Notes under the pieces: generated by a model
The model's database searches: none
Seen by the model: the letters and a program-made list of their open reading frames with translations, nothing else
What the model was told of the DNA's origin: nothing
Position numbers and translations under genes: made by a program
Source of the DNA: an uncultured Brevibacillus sp.
Lineage (GTDB): Bacteria; Bacillota; Bacilli; Brevibacillales; Brevibacillaceae
NCBI RefSeq assembly: GCF_947502445.1
Contig: NZ_CANMZW010000004.1
Span: 274,170 to 338,169 of the forward strand
Length of the DNA stretch: 64,000 nucleotides
Reading direction: 5' to 3'
Part shown: piece by piece, positions 55,291 to 64,000 of the stretch
How positions within the stretch are numbered: the stretch's first letter is position 1
Layout: the number at the start of each line of letters is the position of its first letter

Positions 55291-56607
55291 ATGTTGATTC
55301 GCTTAGCCGTCATCTCTCCAGAGGATTTTGCGCCGCTGATTACAGAGTGTGCGGAGGAGTTTACCAATATCCTGTATACGACCTATTACTACGGTAACCC
55401 GATGGAATGCGATCAACTGATAGAGCAGATCCAGGATTGCGATGTTATGCTGTTTGCAGGACCGCTGCCCTATTACTTCTTTGCCAAGCGCGCAGCAAGT
55501 CAAAAGAAGATTCCAGCTGTCTACATTCCATCCGATGAGTACACGCTAACGCTAAATCTTGGGCATATTTTGTTAAACAGAGAGGAGGGGCTGAAATCTC
55601 TCTCCGTAGATATCCCGAAGCTGGCGTATTTGCAGCAGGCAGTAGATGAATGGCAATTAGACGCTTCGCGCTGGTGTGTGAGGGACTATAGTCAAATCAT
55701 CGATGGCGAAGGAACAAAGTTTGACCCAGAAGAGCTGATTTCGTTTCACCGGGAAAATTATGAAAGCGGACGTGCAAACCTCGTCTTGACCAGTGTGGAT
55801 TACGTTCATGCGCAATTGCGTGACGCCGGGATTCCGTGTGTCAATCTGATTGTGCCAAAGAAAAGCATCAGAGAAACAGTGGCGAAGGCTGCACATCTCG
55901 GTCAGCTTATGATAAGCGAAAACGCACAAATTGCTGTGGGGCTGGCAGCGATTAATCAAGTCGCTGGTGACACTGGAACCTTTATAAAACCAGATGCAGG
56001 AATCATGCTCCAGCAAATGCTGTTAGAGCTGGGCAAGGAAACAGACGCGTCTATTCAGCAGTTGGGCTTGGACCAGTTTATTATTTACGGGACCAGAGGA
56101 AGTATCGAACAAATGACCGGTGACTTTACCCACATGCCCGCGATCGGTAATTTGGAGCAATTATTCAATGTCACGATCAGCATGGGATTCGGATTCGGTT
56201 TGACGGCAAAAGAGGCCGAGGCAAACGCAAGGATCGGATTATTCCATGCGCGTAAGCAGCCTGCAAGCAGCAGCGCTTTTTTGGTGACCAATGAAAAAGA
56301 AGTAATTGGACCATTGGATGCTAACTCACGAGCTTTCCATTTGAAAAGCGACAATCGCGACACTTTGCATGTGGCAGACCAGACAGGGCTCAGTGTCGCA
56401 ACGATTACCAAGCTTTCCTCGTTTATTAATCTGCGCCGTGACAATCGCTTTACGGCGACTGATCTGGCTGAATACTTACAGTTCAGCAGAAGAAGCGCAG
56501 AGCGTATGCTAAAGAAATTGATGGAAAAAGGCTTTGTCGAGACGGTAGGGGAAGAGCAGCCTTATCAGCAGGGTAGACCTCGTGCCGTTTATCGCATCAA
56601 TTTTTAG
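55291..56607 (+). CDS. Transcriptional regulator with C-terminal winged helix
   Basis: From ATG 55291 (after GGAAGGAAGG) the protein has 438 residues. The N-terminal part (VISPEDFAPLITECAEEF, DCDVMLFAGPLPYYFFAKR) resembles a ligand-sensing domain of the PrpR-N or periplasmic-binding-protein type. The middle carries VTISMGFGFGLTAKEAEANARIGL, like a degenerate nucleotide-cyclase fold. The end is a winged helix, RFTATDLAEYLQFSRRSAERMLKKLMEKGFVETVG in outline. It most probably controls the neighbouring epimerase-type gene, of which only a fragment remains. The exact family name is not certain. Confidence 0.72.
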   Translation: MLIRLAVISPEDFAPLITECAEEFTNILYTTYYYGNPMECDQLIEQIQDCDVMLFAGPLPYYFFAKRAASQKKIPAVYIPSDEYTLTLNLGHILLNREEGLKSLSVDIPKLAYLQQAVDEWQLDASRWCVRDYSQIIDGEGTKFDPEELISFHRENYESGRANLVLTSVDYVHAQLRDAGIPCVNLIVPKKSIRETVAKAAHLGQLMISENAQIAVGLAAINQVAGDTGTFIKPDAGIMLQQMLLELGKETDASIQQLGLDQFIIYGTRGSIEQMTGDFTHMPAIGNLEQLFNVTISMGFGFGLTAKEAEANARIGLFHARKQPASSSAFLVTNEKEVIGPLDANSRAFHLKSDNRDTLHVADQTGLSVATITKLSSFINLRRDNRFTATDLAEYLQFSRRSAERMLKKLMEKGFVETVGEEQPYQQGRPRAVYRINF

Positions 56608-56705
56608 AATATTCCCTTTACTGAATCTCTAATCTTTGTATATTTATTCGCAATTAACGACATGATAACGACAATTGTCGGCAATGGAAAAAAACAGGGT
56701 TTGCC

Positions 56706-57230
56706 ATGGCTTCTAGAGTGCCTCATATGTGGGTACTTGATCAGGTGAAGGATTGCAACATCGACTGGATTGAACAGCCTGTAGTCGCGGAAGACATTAC
56801 CGCGCTTGCGGAAGTACGGCGTCAAACCACGATTCCGGTGATGATTGACGAAGGCGTGTATGGTGATCGGGAAATTCGGGAAACCATTGTCAAGCAGGCT
56901 GCTGACAAGCTGAACATCAAGCTGATGAAATGCGGCGGGATTTACCCGGCGACAAGACTGGTAGCACAAGCCGAAATGGCTGGCATGCAGTGTCAAGTAG
57001 GGTCAATGGTAGAATCGGCAATCGCATCAGCGGCAGGTGCACATCTTTGCGCTGCCAAAAAGGCAATCATCTCCAATGAACTCGTCGGACCGTTGATGTT
57101 CTCCCGAGATGTAGCGGTCATGCCGTTTGAAGAAAAGGTCATCAAGCTGACAGAGCGTCCCGGACTTGGTTTGGAAGTAGATGAACAGGTAGTTGCAGAG
57201 CTTGCACAGATGTCGACGGTGATTTCATAG
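56706..57230 (+). pseudogene. Enolase-superfamily epimerase/cycloisomerase, N-terminally truncated
   Basis: The 174 residues match the C-terminal half of the mandelate-racemase/muconate-lactonizing group: DWIEQPV, VMIDEGVYGDREIRE (metal Asp-Glu), LNIKLMKCGGI (catalytic Lys-like K-x-K pair), GSMVESAIASAAGAHLCA and LVGPLMFSRD. Dipeptide epimerases (L-Ala-D/L-Glu) share this. The N-terminal capping domain and the first metal ligand are missing; homology begins near 56740 and the preceding 25 codons are unlike it. A product is unlikely to be active. It follows the regulator by 98 bases. Confidence 0.8.
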
Positions 57231-57245
57231 GAAACGAATTAATAG

Positions 57246-57285
57246 AAAAGGTAAAGCGTCGATTGTGGGCGCTTTACCTTTTTTA
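57246..57285. terminator. Bidirectional terminator
   Basis: AAAAGGTAAAGCG pairs perfectly with CGCTTTACCTTTT over an 11-nt loop. T-runs lie on both sides, serving the epimerase remnant and the convergent lipoprotein gene. Confidence 0.85.
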
Positions 57286-57786
57286 GGTTTTGTAGTACTC
57301 GTTTAATAAATGAGGGAGTGCCTCGTTGTTTTCATCCGTACCCTTTTCCTGAAAATCTGGGCCACATTTGCTAGTGGTGACCTGCAGGCTGGTGTAGCTT
57401 ATATTGATTTCATCAGGCGTGCCTATGTTTGTGGAGTAGCCTCCCGTGCCATTGATCCGCAGACAATCGCTTGAAATCTGCGTGCGCTGCCCATTTTGAT
57501 CGACATAGTAATACTTGTCAGTTACCAACCCGTAATCCATGTCAGGTGTAGAAGTGGCGAAATAGCCCTTGTCATTGATGATGTGCAGGTCAAAGTCGCC
57601 TTCCTTGGTCAGTGGCGGGGCATTTTTTACATTGTAGAAGGCATAGACGGTCCCTTCGTAGCCTTCGGGAATGAGATAGATGTCATTGGTAGGACCTTGC
57701 TGCGTGCATCCACTGACAGTTAGTAAAACAGCTGATAAAAGGAGTAGGGTTAGCACCTTCGCTGATCGGCGTGTTGCTTCCAGCAT
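57283..57786 (-). CDS. Lipoprotein with DUF6843-like domain
   Basis: The 167-residue protein has a signal peptide with lipobox LTVSGC (Cys27). The mature chain contains IYLIPEGYEGTVYAFYNV, typical of the DUF6843 group of small lipoproteins found in Bacillales, and two more cysteines that may bond. Function unknown; it should be anchored on the outer face of the membrane. GAGGAGAAACG lies before the ATG. A second exported protein is encoded 20 bases upstream, likely in the same transcript. Confidence 0.75.
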   Translation of the reverse strand: MLEATRRSAKVLTLLLLSAVLLTVSGCTQQGPTNDIYLIPEGYEGTVYAFYNVKNAPPLTKEGDFDLHIINDKGYFATSTPDMDYGLVTDKYYYVDQNGQRTQISSDCLRINGTGGYSTNIGTPDEINISYTSLQVTTSKCGPDFQEKGTDENNEALPHLLNEYYKT

Positions 57787-57806
57787 TCTTCGTTTCTCCT
57801 CATCTA

Positions 57807-58112
57807 CTAATTCGTAATAAAATTCAAATCAAAGTTAAACGAAGTCTTGTTCACTTGTGTGACTTGCTTTGTATTCTCATCATATTCCATAATCACGACT
57901 CTCGTTTCAGTGTCATCTCGCTTTTCTACTATAGCAAAGCGATTTTTATCTATCTGCGTCACAGAAGAATTCGAGGGAACCGGAATCGTGGGAAACGATG
58001 GCATATTGATCGGGGGAGTATTGAGGCTTGCTGCTGGTTTGTTGGCAATAAAAAATAAACAGAGAAGAATCCCAGCAAGTAGAATCGTTTGAATCTTTTC
58101 TTTCCATTTCAT
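57807..58112 (-). CDS. Small exported or membrane-anchored protein
   Basis: From ATG 58112 the protein has 101 residues: a short basic start MKWKEK, one hydrophobic helix (about 8-22), then a Pro-rich stretch INMPSFPTIPVP and a beta-rich end with DDTETRVVIMEYDENTKQ. An in-frame codon 27 residues upstream would add an unrelated cap and is less likely. Family unknown. It is transcribed with the DUF6843-like lipoprotein gene. Confidence 0.6.
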   Translation of the reverse strand: MKWKEKIQTILLAGILLCLFFIANKPAASLNTPPINMPSFPTIPVPSNSSVTQIDKNRFAIVEKRDDTETRVVIMEYDENTKQVTQVNKTSFNFDLNFITN

Positions 58113-58192
58113 GTTTTTACCAGCCTTTCTGTAGCATTGTCTCTGATCGTACCATAAAAAGGATGCGGGAAAAATAGCTGAAGCTGACGACA

Positions 58193-58220
58193 AAAAAACG
58201 CGGTCGCTCCCGCGTTTTTC
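58193..58220 (-). terminator. Intrinsic terminator of the symporter operon
   Basis: AAAAAACGCGG pairs with CCGCGTTTTT over a short loop. On the minus strand it follows the SSS symporter gene by 32 bases and runs into a T-tract. Confidence 0.75.
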
Positions 58221-58251
58221 TTATACAACCTCGTTTCTATTGAATCGAGAC

Positions 58252-59724
58252 TCAAGCAACCGAGTGTGTAGGCTCTGCATCGCTTTTAACAGCCTTTCTC
58301 GTAAAGGCACTTACCGTTAGCGTTACAATCACATTGATCGTAAAGGCGATGATCCCGATATCAAAATCCTTGAAAGCTTGTGGAATCGCTGGAAAAAGAT
58401 CGGCCATCGAAGCATTGCTCAGCGTCGTATACAGGACGGCAGCAAGACCCGCGATAATTCCGCAGAATGCACCTTGAACCGTGACCGGATTTTTCTTCCA
58501 CAAACTGAAAAAGAGAGCAGGGAAGAGCTGTGTCACCAGACTGTAGCCCATGATCAGCAGCGTGACAATCGTATTTCCGCCATTAAAGGTAAAGTAGAGG
58601 GCAGCGATTGCGACGACCGGAACCAGATAACGGGTCAAGCGGGCTAGACTGGCATCTGTTGTTTCCGGCTTCCATATTTTATAGACGTTTTTGGACAAGA
58701 TCGTTGCCGCTACGTTGAGCATCATCGAGCTCGGTACGAGAGCAGCGAGGATACCGGCTGCACCAATCACACCGACAAACCACGGATCAAAAGTAGCCTT
58801 GGAGAGCTTGAACATCGCCAAATCAGTATCTGAGCCTTTGAGTCCTGGTACCTGGAAGATTGCAGCAAAGCCGATGAAGATAACGAAGACGAGCACGATT
58901 TGATACATCGGCATCAAAATCGCATTGCGGCGCAGCGCCCTGCCGCTTTTGGCAGCGTATGCGGCACTGAACGTATGCGGCCACATATAGGAGCCGAGCG
59001 ACCACAAAATGAGGGTAGACACGAACCAGTACGTCGAGAGACCGCTTTCAGGAAGAACCAGAAAACCAGGATTTGCTTGATCAATCGACTTGAACATCTC
59101 CACGAAACCGCCGTGATAGTGCAGTGGCAAATAAAAGCCCATGAAGATGACGACACCGAGAATCAGAAAATCCTTGAGTACCGCAGTCCAGGCAGCGCCG
59201 TGAATTCCCGAGAGCATGACGTAGACGGTGACCGTAAGCACACCGATCCAGATCGCAGCAGAGGGAGAGATTGTCCCGTACGATGCTTCGGAAACGATGA
59301 TTCCCAGCCCTTTCAACTGAAGGACGAGATAAGGAATCATGGAGATGACCCCGACGACCGCTACCAAAACACCTAAAGCGGTACTGTTGTATTTGCTTGC
59401 AAAAAAGTCAGATTGAGAGAGCAGATTTTTTTCTTTGGCATACTTCCAGATGGGAGGCAGGAGCCAATAGGACAAGACGAAGTACGCAGCATTGAAGATG
59501 TAGAAGGCAGGCGCACCAGCCGCATACGTGAAACCGCTTGCACCAAGGAAGGTAAAAGTAGTAAACGCCTCACCTGCCATTAAGAGAAAGACGAGCATGG
59601 AGCCTAGACCACGGTTTCCTACTGACCATTGCTCCAGCGTCATTTCCTTACCTTTTCGAGCGCGGAGAGCCAAATAAATCGATAGGGCCATAAATGCGGT
59701 AATGATGAGCAGAGCAGAATTCAT
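58252..59724 (-). CDS. Sodium:solute symporter (SSS) family protein
   Basis: The 490-residue membrane protein has about 13 hydrophobic helices, the N-terminal GAGEAFTTFTFLGASGFTYAAGAPAFYI-like region, LSGIHGAAWTAVLKDFLIL and a SSMMLNVAATILSKNVYK segment, as in SSS transporters for sugars, amino acids or vitamins. Its start overlaps the stop of the DUF3311 gene (ATGA). The operon ends with the DUF3311 pair and an M20 amidohydrolase upstream, which suggests uptake of an N-acyl amino acid or amide compound. In B. subtilis, YhjB/YhjC form a comparable pair. Confidence 0.88.
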   Translation of the reverse strand: MNSALLIITAFMALSIYLALRARKGKEMTLEQWSVGNRGLGSMLVFLLMAGEAFTTFTFLGASGFTYAAGAPAFYIFNAAYFVLSYWLLPPIWKYAKEKNLLSQSDFFASKYNSTALGVLVAVVGVISMIPYLVLQLKGLGIIVSEASYGTISPSAAIWIGVLTVTVYVMLSGIHGAAWTAVLKDFLILGVVIFMGFYLPLHYHGGFVEMFKSIDQANPGFLVLPESGLSTYWFVSTLILWSLGSYMWPHTFSAAYAAKSGRALRRNAILMPMYQIVLVFVIFIGFAAIFQVPGLKGSDTDLAMFKLSKATFDPWFVGVIGAAGILAALVPSSMMLNVAATILSKNVYKIWKPETTDASLARLTRYLVPVVAIAALYFTFNGGNTIVTLLIMGYSLVTQLFPALFFSLWKKNPVTVQGAFCGIIAGLAAVLYTTLSNASMADLFPAIPQAFKDFDIGIIAFTINVIVTLTVSAFTRKAVKSDAEPTHSVA

Positions 59725-59915
59725 TCGTCATCGCCTCCTTGGTTGGCAGGGTCGAGCTTGTAGACAATCCACATGAAAACCGAAGTTAACACAAGCCAAA
59801 GCACCATCCAGAACAGGATGAACGGCATACCGAGAACATACGGCTCGACCTTGTTGAAGACGAGAAGGGAAAAGAAGACAGGAATGATACTGAGCAGATA
59901 CAGCCATTTTTTCAT
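59721..59915 (-). CDS. DUF3311 small membrane protein
   Basis: The 64 residues have two hydrophobic helices (about 3-20 and 32-52) and an acidic C-terminus. DUF3311 proteins usually accompany SSS symporters, as here, and may be a small subunit. AAGGAGG lies before the ATG. It overlaps the symporter start by 4 bases and follows the amidohydrolase stop by 12. Confidence 0.88.
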   Translation of the reverse strand: MKKWLYLLSIIPVFFSLLVFNKVEPYVLGMPFILFWMVLWLVLTSVFMWIVYKLDPANQGGDDE

Positions 59916-59927
59916 GAAAAGTCCTCC

Positions 59928-61082
59928 TTATGTTTCAAACTGCTGTATCAATTCAAGAAATAGGCGGATAGCGGTAGGGATTGCCTCTTCATCGATATCA
60001 AACTGGGGATGATGATGAGGATACATGCTTTTTTCTCCCCCCATGCCGACGAAGAGATAGACGCCAGGCTTTTTCTCCAAGTAATACGAGAAATCTTCGG
60101 AGCCCATCATCGGCCCGATCGGTAAAAGCATTTCTGGACCAAAGCTGCTCGTGATGACTTCACTTGCGTACCTGGCGAGCTGTTTGTCGTTGATGACAGG
60201 CGGGGCACCCCAGCCGAATTCTACCGAGCCTTTGGCTAAATAACTGGCACAGATTCCCTCTACCATGCGAGACATCTCAGCGACGATCATGGCTCTCGTT
60301 TCATGGGACAACGTCCGGATCGTACCGCCAATCGTAGCTTCATGAGGAATGACATTGTAGGCTGTGCCTGCCTCCATTTTGCCCACAGAGATTACAGCTG
60401 GCTCGAGCGGATCAAGCCGTCTGCTTACGATCGATTGGAGGGCAAAAATAATATGGCTCGCAATATAGGTAGGATCGACCGTCTCGTGCGGCATGGAGCC
60501 ATGACCACCCTTTCCTTCAATCCGGATCGTAAAGTCGTCAGCGGCAGACATGGTAGCGCCTTCACAAACGCCGATTTTTCCGAGTGGAAGGGTTTGCATA
60601 AGATGTAACCCAAAAACGACATCTGCAGTGTCGATAGCACCTTGCTGGACGAGCGCTTGAGCGCCGCTTGGCAATGCTTCCTCTGATGATTGAAACAGAA
60701 AGAGAATGTTATGCTTGCATAAGTGACGATGCTCGGAAAGCCATTTGGCGACAGCGAGAAGAACCGCAGTATGTCCATCATGGCCACACATATGGGCAAC
60801 GCCAGAGACCCTGGACTGATAGCTTTTTTCTCCTTGCTCCATGATGGGGAGGGCATCTATATCGGCACGCAGCGCGATCGTTTTTGCCCCACACGTCCCT
60901 TTTAAATAACCGACAATGTTTGGCGGCTGGTAGTTCAGTACGTCAATGTGAAGCTCCTCGAGGCAACGTCTGATGTACGCGCATGTTTCGAATTCCTGAC
61001 CGGATAATTCCGGATATTGGTGCAGATGACGCCGATGGGCAATGGCCCAATTCGTTAAATCCTGTGATACAATCGTTTGCAT
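59928..61082 (-). CDS. M20-family amidohydrolase
   Basis: The 384 residues follow the M20D pattern: ALRADIDALPI (metal Asp), HMCGHDGHTAVL (metal Cys/His), SSEEALPSGA (catalytic and metal Glu), GLHLM and an insert with GKGGHGSMPHETVDP, then HPQFDIDEEA. It hydrolyses amides of N-acyl amino acids, such as hippurate. AGGAGG lies 9 bases before the ATG. As first gene of the DUF3311/symporter operon it probably acts on the compound the symporter brings in. Confidence 0.9.
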   Translation of the reverse strand: MQTIVSQDLTNWAIAHRRHLHQYPELSGQEFETCAYIRRCLEELHIDVLNYQPPNIVGYLKGTCGAKTIALRADIDALPIMEQGEKSYQSRVSGVAHMCGHDGHTAVLLAVAKWLSEHRHLCKHNILFLFQSSEEALPSGAQALVQQGAIDTADVVFGLHLMQTLPLGKIGVCEGATMSAADDFTIRIEGKGGHGSMPHETVDPTYIASHIIFALQSIVSRRLDPLEPAVISVGKMEAGTAYNVIPHEATIGGTIRTLSHETRAMIVAEMSRMVEGICASYLAKGSVEFGWGAPPVINDKQLARYASEVITSSFGPEMLLPIGPMMGSEDFSYYLEKKPGVYLFVGMGGEKSMYPHHHPQFDIDEEAIPTAIRLFLELIQQFET

Positions 61083-61278
61083 AGCTAAGCCTCCTGTGCA
61101 GAAAAAACCAGATGGAATATTTTGACAAATAATATTATTTTCACTTTTCTGTTCTTGATGTGCTTTAGTGTAAATAGTAGAGGTAACTTGAGGTCAATAG
61201 ACGATTCTGGTGTATTTTTTCAAAAACCTAGAGTTAGCTCCAGTTTTTTGAGTGAGATGACAGATGGAGGATATCAGC

Positions 61279-62535
61279 ATGAAAATAGGAGCGTTTGCGA
61301 AGCAGTTTGATGTCTCGATTGATACCGTTCGTTACTATATTGATTTGGGGCTCCTCGTGCCGGGGAAACAAAAGACGCAATATGAAATGAACCAGACATG
61401 CGTAGAGGATATGACCTTCATTACTGAGCTGAAGAAGCTGCATTTTTCCTTGCAAGAAATTCACAAAATTCTGTCCTACAAGCGAATCACTCATTTTCGC
61501 GAAGAAAACGACATTCATTATTTTGTAAACCTGCTGACAGAGAAAAAAGCCAAGCTGGCGGAAGAGCTAAACCAGATCGCCCAAACCATCCAGCGAATTG
61601 ACCAGCTCATCGAAGAAACCTCGAAATCACAGGTGCAGGAAGCGGGAAAAGGGATGCCGCTTACGTTTATGTCGTATTTATACTGTCCGAGCTGCCGTGT
61701 GCCGCTCAAGATGACGGCTGCTTCCATTCAACAGACCAGTGTGCATGATGGAGTGCTCGTATGTCCTTGCGGCTATCAGGCAGAGCTATTCGAAGGCATT
61801 TTGATTACGGACAACGTCACTACCTCTCCTTACCACTCTTGCATTTATGATGAGGAGATCATCAAGGAATGGAGTCCGAATTTGATCAGCTTGACGGAAA
61901 AAAGCTGTCTGTCTATGTACAAAGAGCTGTCCAGGCACGAATTGAAACAGAAGCTGATTGTGGAAACGAATGTGGATATTTTTGTTTCCATGACCAAGTA
62001 TTTGCCGCTGCTCGGTGAGGAAGTAAACTATGTATTTTGCGGACATTCATTAGAAATGATGAAACGGCTGAAAAAACGGGTCGAGTATTCCTGCCCGAAT
62101 GCGACTGTTTTGTATATCGTAAATAGCGATCTGCAGCTGCCGCTTCGTCCGCAATCTATTGATTATTTCGTAGACAGCTTTTCCTTTAATCAATTTTCAC
62201 TCTTGAACAAAAGACTGCCGTGCGAGATTCTCGCGCCATACCTGCATGGAGATTCCAGGATTTTGGGAACGTATATGTTCTTTGCACCCGCCTCCAAGTC
62301 GTTGAAAAAGATTAAAGAGATGTATCCCGATCCTCATCCGAAAGCTTACGCGCTAGGTTATTTGGAGGAAAATATGGATGGCCTGGATGCCAAGCGTTTT
62401 CAAAAAGAACATGTTGGGCAAACGGATAACCCTGGCAGCTATTTCATTTATCATGTAGAGCAGGAGATGGCTCATTTGTACGCATACCAATACGCCTATA
62501 AGGAGCGAGGCGAAGCAATACAGAGCAAACCATAA
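61279..62535 (+). CDS. MerR regulator with zinc-ribbon and methyltransferase-like C-terminus
   Basis: From ATG 61279 (GGAGG upstream) the protein has 418 residues, long for MerR. The N-terminal 70 form a MerR helix-turn-helix (KIGAFAKQFDVSIDTVRYYIDLGLL), followed by a long dimerisation coil to about 130. Then a CPSC...CPCG zinc ribbon lies near 148-172, as in ArdK/UbiE-linked RlmA-type methyltransferases. The last 200 residues (YVFCGHSLEMMKRLKK and LQLPLRPQSIDYFVDSFSFNQF) look like a degenerate Rossmann methyltransferase. No glycine-rich SAM loop is plain, so ligand sensing rather than catalysis is likely. The effector is unknown. Confidence 0.8.
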   Translation: MKIGAFAKQFDVSIDTVRYYIDLGLLVPGKQKTQYEMNQTCVEDMTFITELKKLHFSLQEIHKILSYKRITHFREENDIHYFVNLLTEKKAKLAEELNQIAQTIQRIDQLIEETSKSQVQEAGKGMPLTFMSYLYCPSCRVPLKMTAASIQQTSVHDGVLVCPCGYQAELFEGILITDNVTTSPYHSCIYDEEIIKEWSPNLISLTEKSCLSMYKELSRHELKQKLIVETNVDIFVSMTKYLPLLGEEVNYVFCGHSLEMMKRLKKRVEYSCPNATVLYIVNSDLQLPLRPQSIDYFVDSFSFNQFSLLNKRLPCEILAPYLHGDSRILGTYMFFAPASKSLKKIKEMYPDPHPKAYALGYLEENMDGLDAKRFQKEHVGQTDNPGSYFIYHVEQEMAHLYAYQYAYKERGEAIQSKP

Positions 62536-62745
62536 AGGAGAAAAAGTGTCCACGTCCCGGACAGTAAATGTTTTCGAACTGTCTTTATACAAGAAAAAAT
62601 AGACACCTCGTTCCTTTCCAAAGCCATAGATAACAAGGGGTCAGTAGGCTGGTATCCGAATTGCATCATGAAATCGTGGTCGCCCATCCAAGAAGCACCG
62701 CTAACGGCTTGGTTGATGAGGATTTTACCGAAAGGAGAGAATGGC

Positions 62746-63516
62746 GTGGACATTCGCGATGTAGTTGCCATTGTGACTGGTGGAGCCTCCGGATTGGGAG
62801 CCGCCACTGCGAGAAATGTGGTAGAGCATGGAGGAAGAGTAGCCATTCTTGATCTGGCGGAGGAGGCTGGCAGGGGATTGGCGCAGGAGCTGGGACGTGA
62901 TCATGCGCTGTTTATCCCGACAGATGTAACGAGTGAAGCGAGCGTCCGGGAGGCGATTGATCGAGCGACCGGAGCATTCGGAACGATTCATGCCGCAATC
63001 AACTGTGCAGGGGTCGATCTTGCGCAAAAGACACTTTCCAGAAACGGTCCGCATCATTTGGATGCCTTCACGAAAGTGATTTCAGTCAATCTGATCGGTA
63101 CGTTCAACGTGATTCGTTTAGCAGTGGAGCAGATGGCAGGGAATGAACCTACCAAAAACGGAGAGCGAGGCGTTGTCATCAACACAGCTTCAGTAGCTGC
63201 ATTTGACGGTCAGGTCGGTCAGACGGCTTATAGCGCATCAAAGGGCGGGATTGTCGGAATGACACTTCCTTTGGCTCGTGATTTGGCTCCTTATGGCATC
63301 AGGGTTATGACAATTGCGCCGGGATTGTTTGATACTCCTTTATTTGATAAGCTTCCTCGCTCCGTAAAAGAGTCACTGGGAGCAACGGTTCCTTTTCCGC
63401 CACGTCTTGGTGATCCGCGAGAATTCGCGATGCTAGTTACGACGGTCATCCAAAATTCGATGCTGAATGGGGAGACAATCCGGCTGGACGGAGCGATTCG
63501 GATGCAGCCGAAATAA
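62746..63516 (+). CDS. SDR-family oxidoreductase (type-2 3-hydroxyacyl-CoA dehydrogenase-like)
   Basis: GTG at 62746 follows AAAGGAGA and gives 256 residues. It has [16 protein letters not shown] (NAD loop), NCAGV, the catalytic YSASKGG with its Ser in [11 protein letters not shown], and [17 protein letters not shown]. The [10 protein letters not shown](T)AYSASK arrangement is that of human HSD17B10-like 3-hydroxyacyl-CoA dehydrogenases in fatty-acid or branched-chain breakdown. An ATG 26 codons earlier would add a poor N-terminus. It stands alone; the IS copy begins 65 bases later. Confidence 0.9.
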   Translation: MDIRDVVAIVTGGASGLGAATARNVVEHGGRVAILDLAEEAGRGLAQELGRDHALFIPTDVTSEASVREAIDRATGAFGTIHAAINCAGVDLAQKTLSRNGPHHLDAFTKVISVNLIGTFNVIRLAVEQMAGNEPTKNGERGVVINTASVAAFDGQVGQTAYSASKGGIVGMTLPLARDLAPYGIRVMTIAPGLFDTPLFDKLPRSVKESLGATVPFPPRLGDPREFAMLVTTVIQNSMLNGETIRLDGAIRMQPK

Positions 63517-63580
63517 CCATAGATCATAGATGGATCATAGTTGCGAGTGATAGAAAAAAGAGTCCTGCTGCTTTTTAAAA

Positions 63581-64000
63581 TGTACCCTTTGTAAAGGACA
63601 CTTTTAAAAAAGTCTAACCAGCTCCAAGTAGATGATCTCTGTATTGAACAGGGGTCATCTTTTTTAAATTCCATTGGTATCTGTAGTGATTGTAATACGT
63701 CATATAGTGCCTAATTTCACGTTTCAGTTCTTCCATACTAGTACAAGCCTTAATTGTAGCCTCATCTTTAAAATGACCAAAGAACGATTCTTGGGGAGCG
63801 TTATCCCAACAATTCCCTCGTCTTGACATTGATTGGCGTAATTTAAGTTTCTTCACCAATTTCTGAAAGTCAGGGTGGGTATAATGTGTTCCCTGGTCGG
63901 AGTGGATTAATGCATCTTTTACCCTTTTGAAGTTACGATTCTTTTTTAACTTGAGAAGGGTATCTGTAGCTAAGTCCATGGTGATACGTTCTGACACATG
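63581..64000 (-). mobile_element. IS3-family insertion sequence (right end, runs off window)
   Basis: The element's outer end, TGTACCCTTTGTAAAGGACA, begins with TGT as in IS3 termini and lies 33 bases past the transposase stop. The rest of the element continues beyond 64000. The other end and any target duplication cannot be seen. Confidence 0.7.
63614..64000 (-). CDS. IS3-family transposase OrfB (partial)
   Basis: The C-terminal 129 or so residues of an rve-type DDE integrase are visible: LIHSDQGTHYTHPDF (second catalytic Asp), SRRGNCWDNAPQESFFGHFKDE (catalytic Glu) and the tail YNHYRYQWNLKKMTPVQYRDHLL. The part holding the first Asp lies past the edge of the window. The frame has no breaks, so the element may be intact. 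It is not the partner of the decayed OrfA at 4488. Confidence 0.92.
   Translation of the reverse strand, partial: HVSERITMDLATDTLLKLKKNRNFKRVKDALIHSDQGTHYTHPDFQKLVKKLKLRQSMSRRGNCWDNAPQESFFGHFKDEATIKACTSMEELKREIRHYMTYYNHYRYQWNLKKMTPVQYRDHLLGAG

Noticed and set aside
58378..59376. Plus-strand open frames of up to 158 codons opposite the SSS symporter gene
   Set aside because: The composition is not protein-like, they have no start signals and they mirror a transmembrane coding region.

Overview
The window looks like chromosomal DNA of an aerobic, spore-forming Firmicute of the Brevibacillus type. The support is Gram-positive ribosome-binding sites (AGGAGG-like), frequent TTG and GTG starts, a YjcZ-type small sporulation protein, an LplJ-type lipoate ligase, a rifampicin phosphotransferase gene and several paired two-component systems. 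The genus is inferred from general resemblance; no database search was possible.

Region 1 (1 to about 12.7 kb) is an AT-richer accessory patch with much decay. It holds an inositol monophosphatase family gene, a YfbM-type (DUF1877) gene, a DUF4253 gene with a damaged 5' end, a SUMF1-domain gene and a CDF transporter. Among these lie an IS3 orfA remnant, the 5' part of a group II intron joined to an IS4-family transposase remnant, a penicillin-binding protein gene with frameshifts and a large internal deletion, a TnpB element fused to a 5'-truncated wrbA, and a DinB-like remnant. A small hairpin motif recurs four times, each copy just before an intrinsic terminator.

Region 2 (12.7 to 28.3 kb) has a GNAT enzyme, a CBS-domain membrane protein, a proline-iminopeptidase-like hydrolase, a 208-bp foldback, and an exported-protein/kinase/regulator/membrane-protein group. 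A tightly overlapping six-gene biosynthetic operon follows (KASIII, ATP-grasp, SDR, metallo-beta-lactamase fold, adenylate-forming enzyme, GNAT-like transferase). It is the best candidate for an undescribed pathway. An EamA exporter and an ArsR regulator come next.

Region 3 (28.3 to 48.5 kb) carries a 1657-residue DUF4132 protein with a small partner, an ANT(9)-like nucleotidyltransferase, brnQ, an rph gene interrupted by an in-frame TGA, an M23 lipoprotein opposite a two-component system, lplJ, an ssuE-like reductase, an MFS transporter and a WYL regulator.

Region 4 (48.5 to 64 kb) has a BenE-type transporter and a sigma-54-dependent two-component system next to an iron alcohol dehydrogenase. 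The divergent zinc alcohol dehydrogenase has a near-consensus sigma-54 promoter with a cre-like site just upstream, suggesting a small alcohol or acetoin-type regulon. Further on are a regulator beside a truncated epimerase, two small exported proteins, a DUF3311/SSS symporter/M20 amidohydrolase operon, a MerR fusion protein and an SDR. An IS3-family element runs off the right edge.
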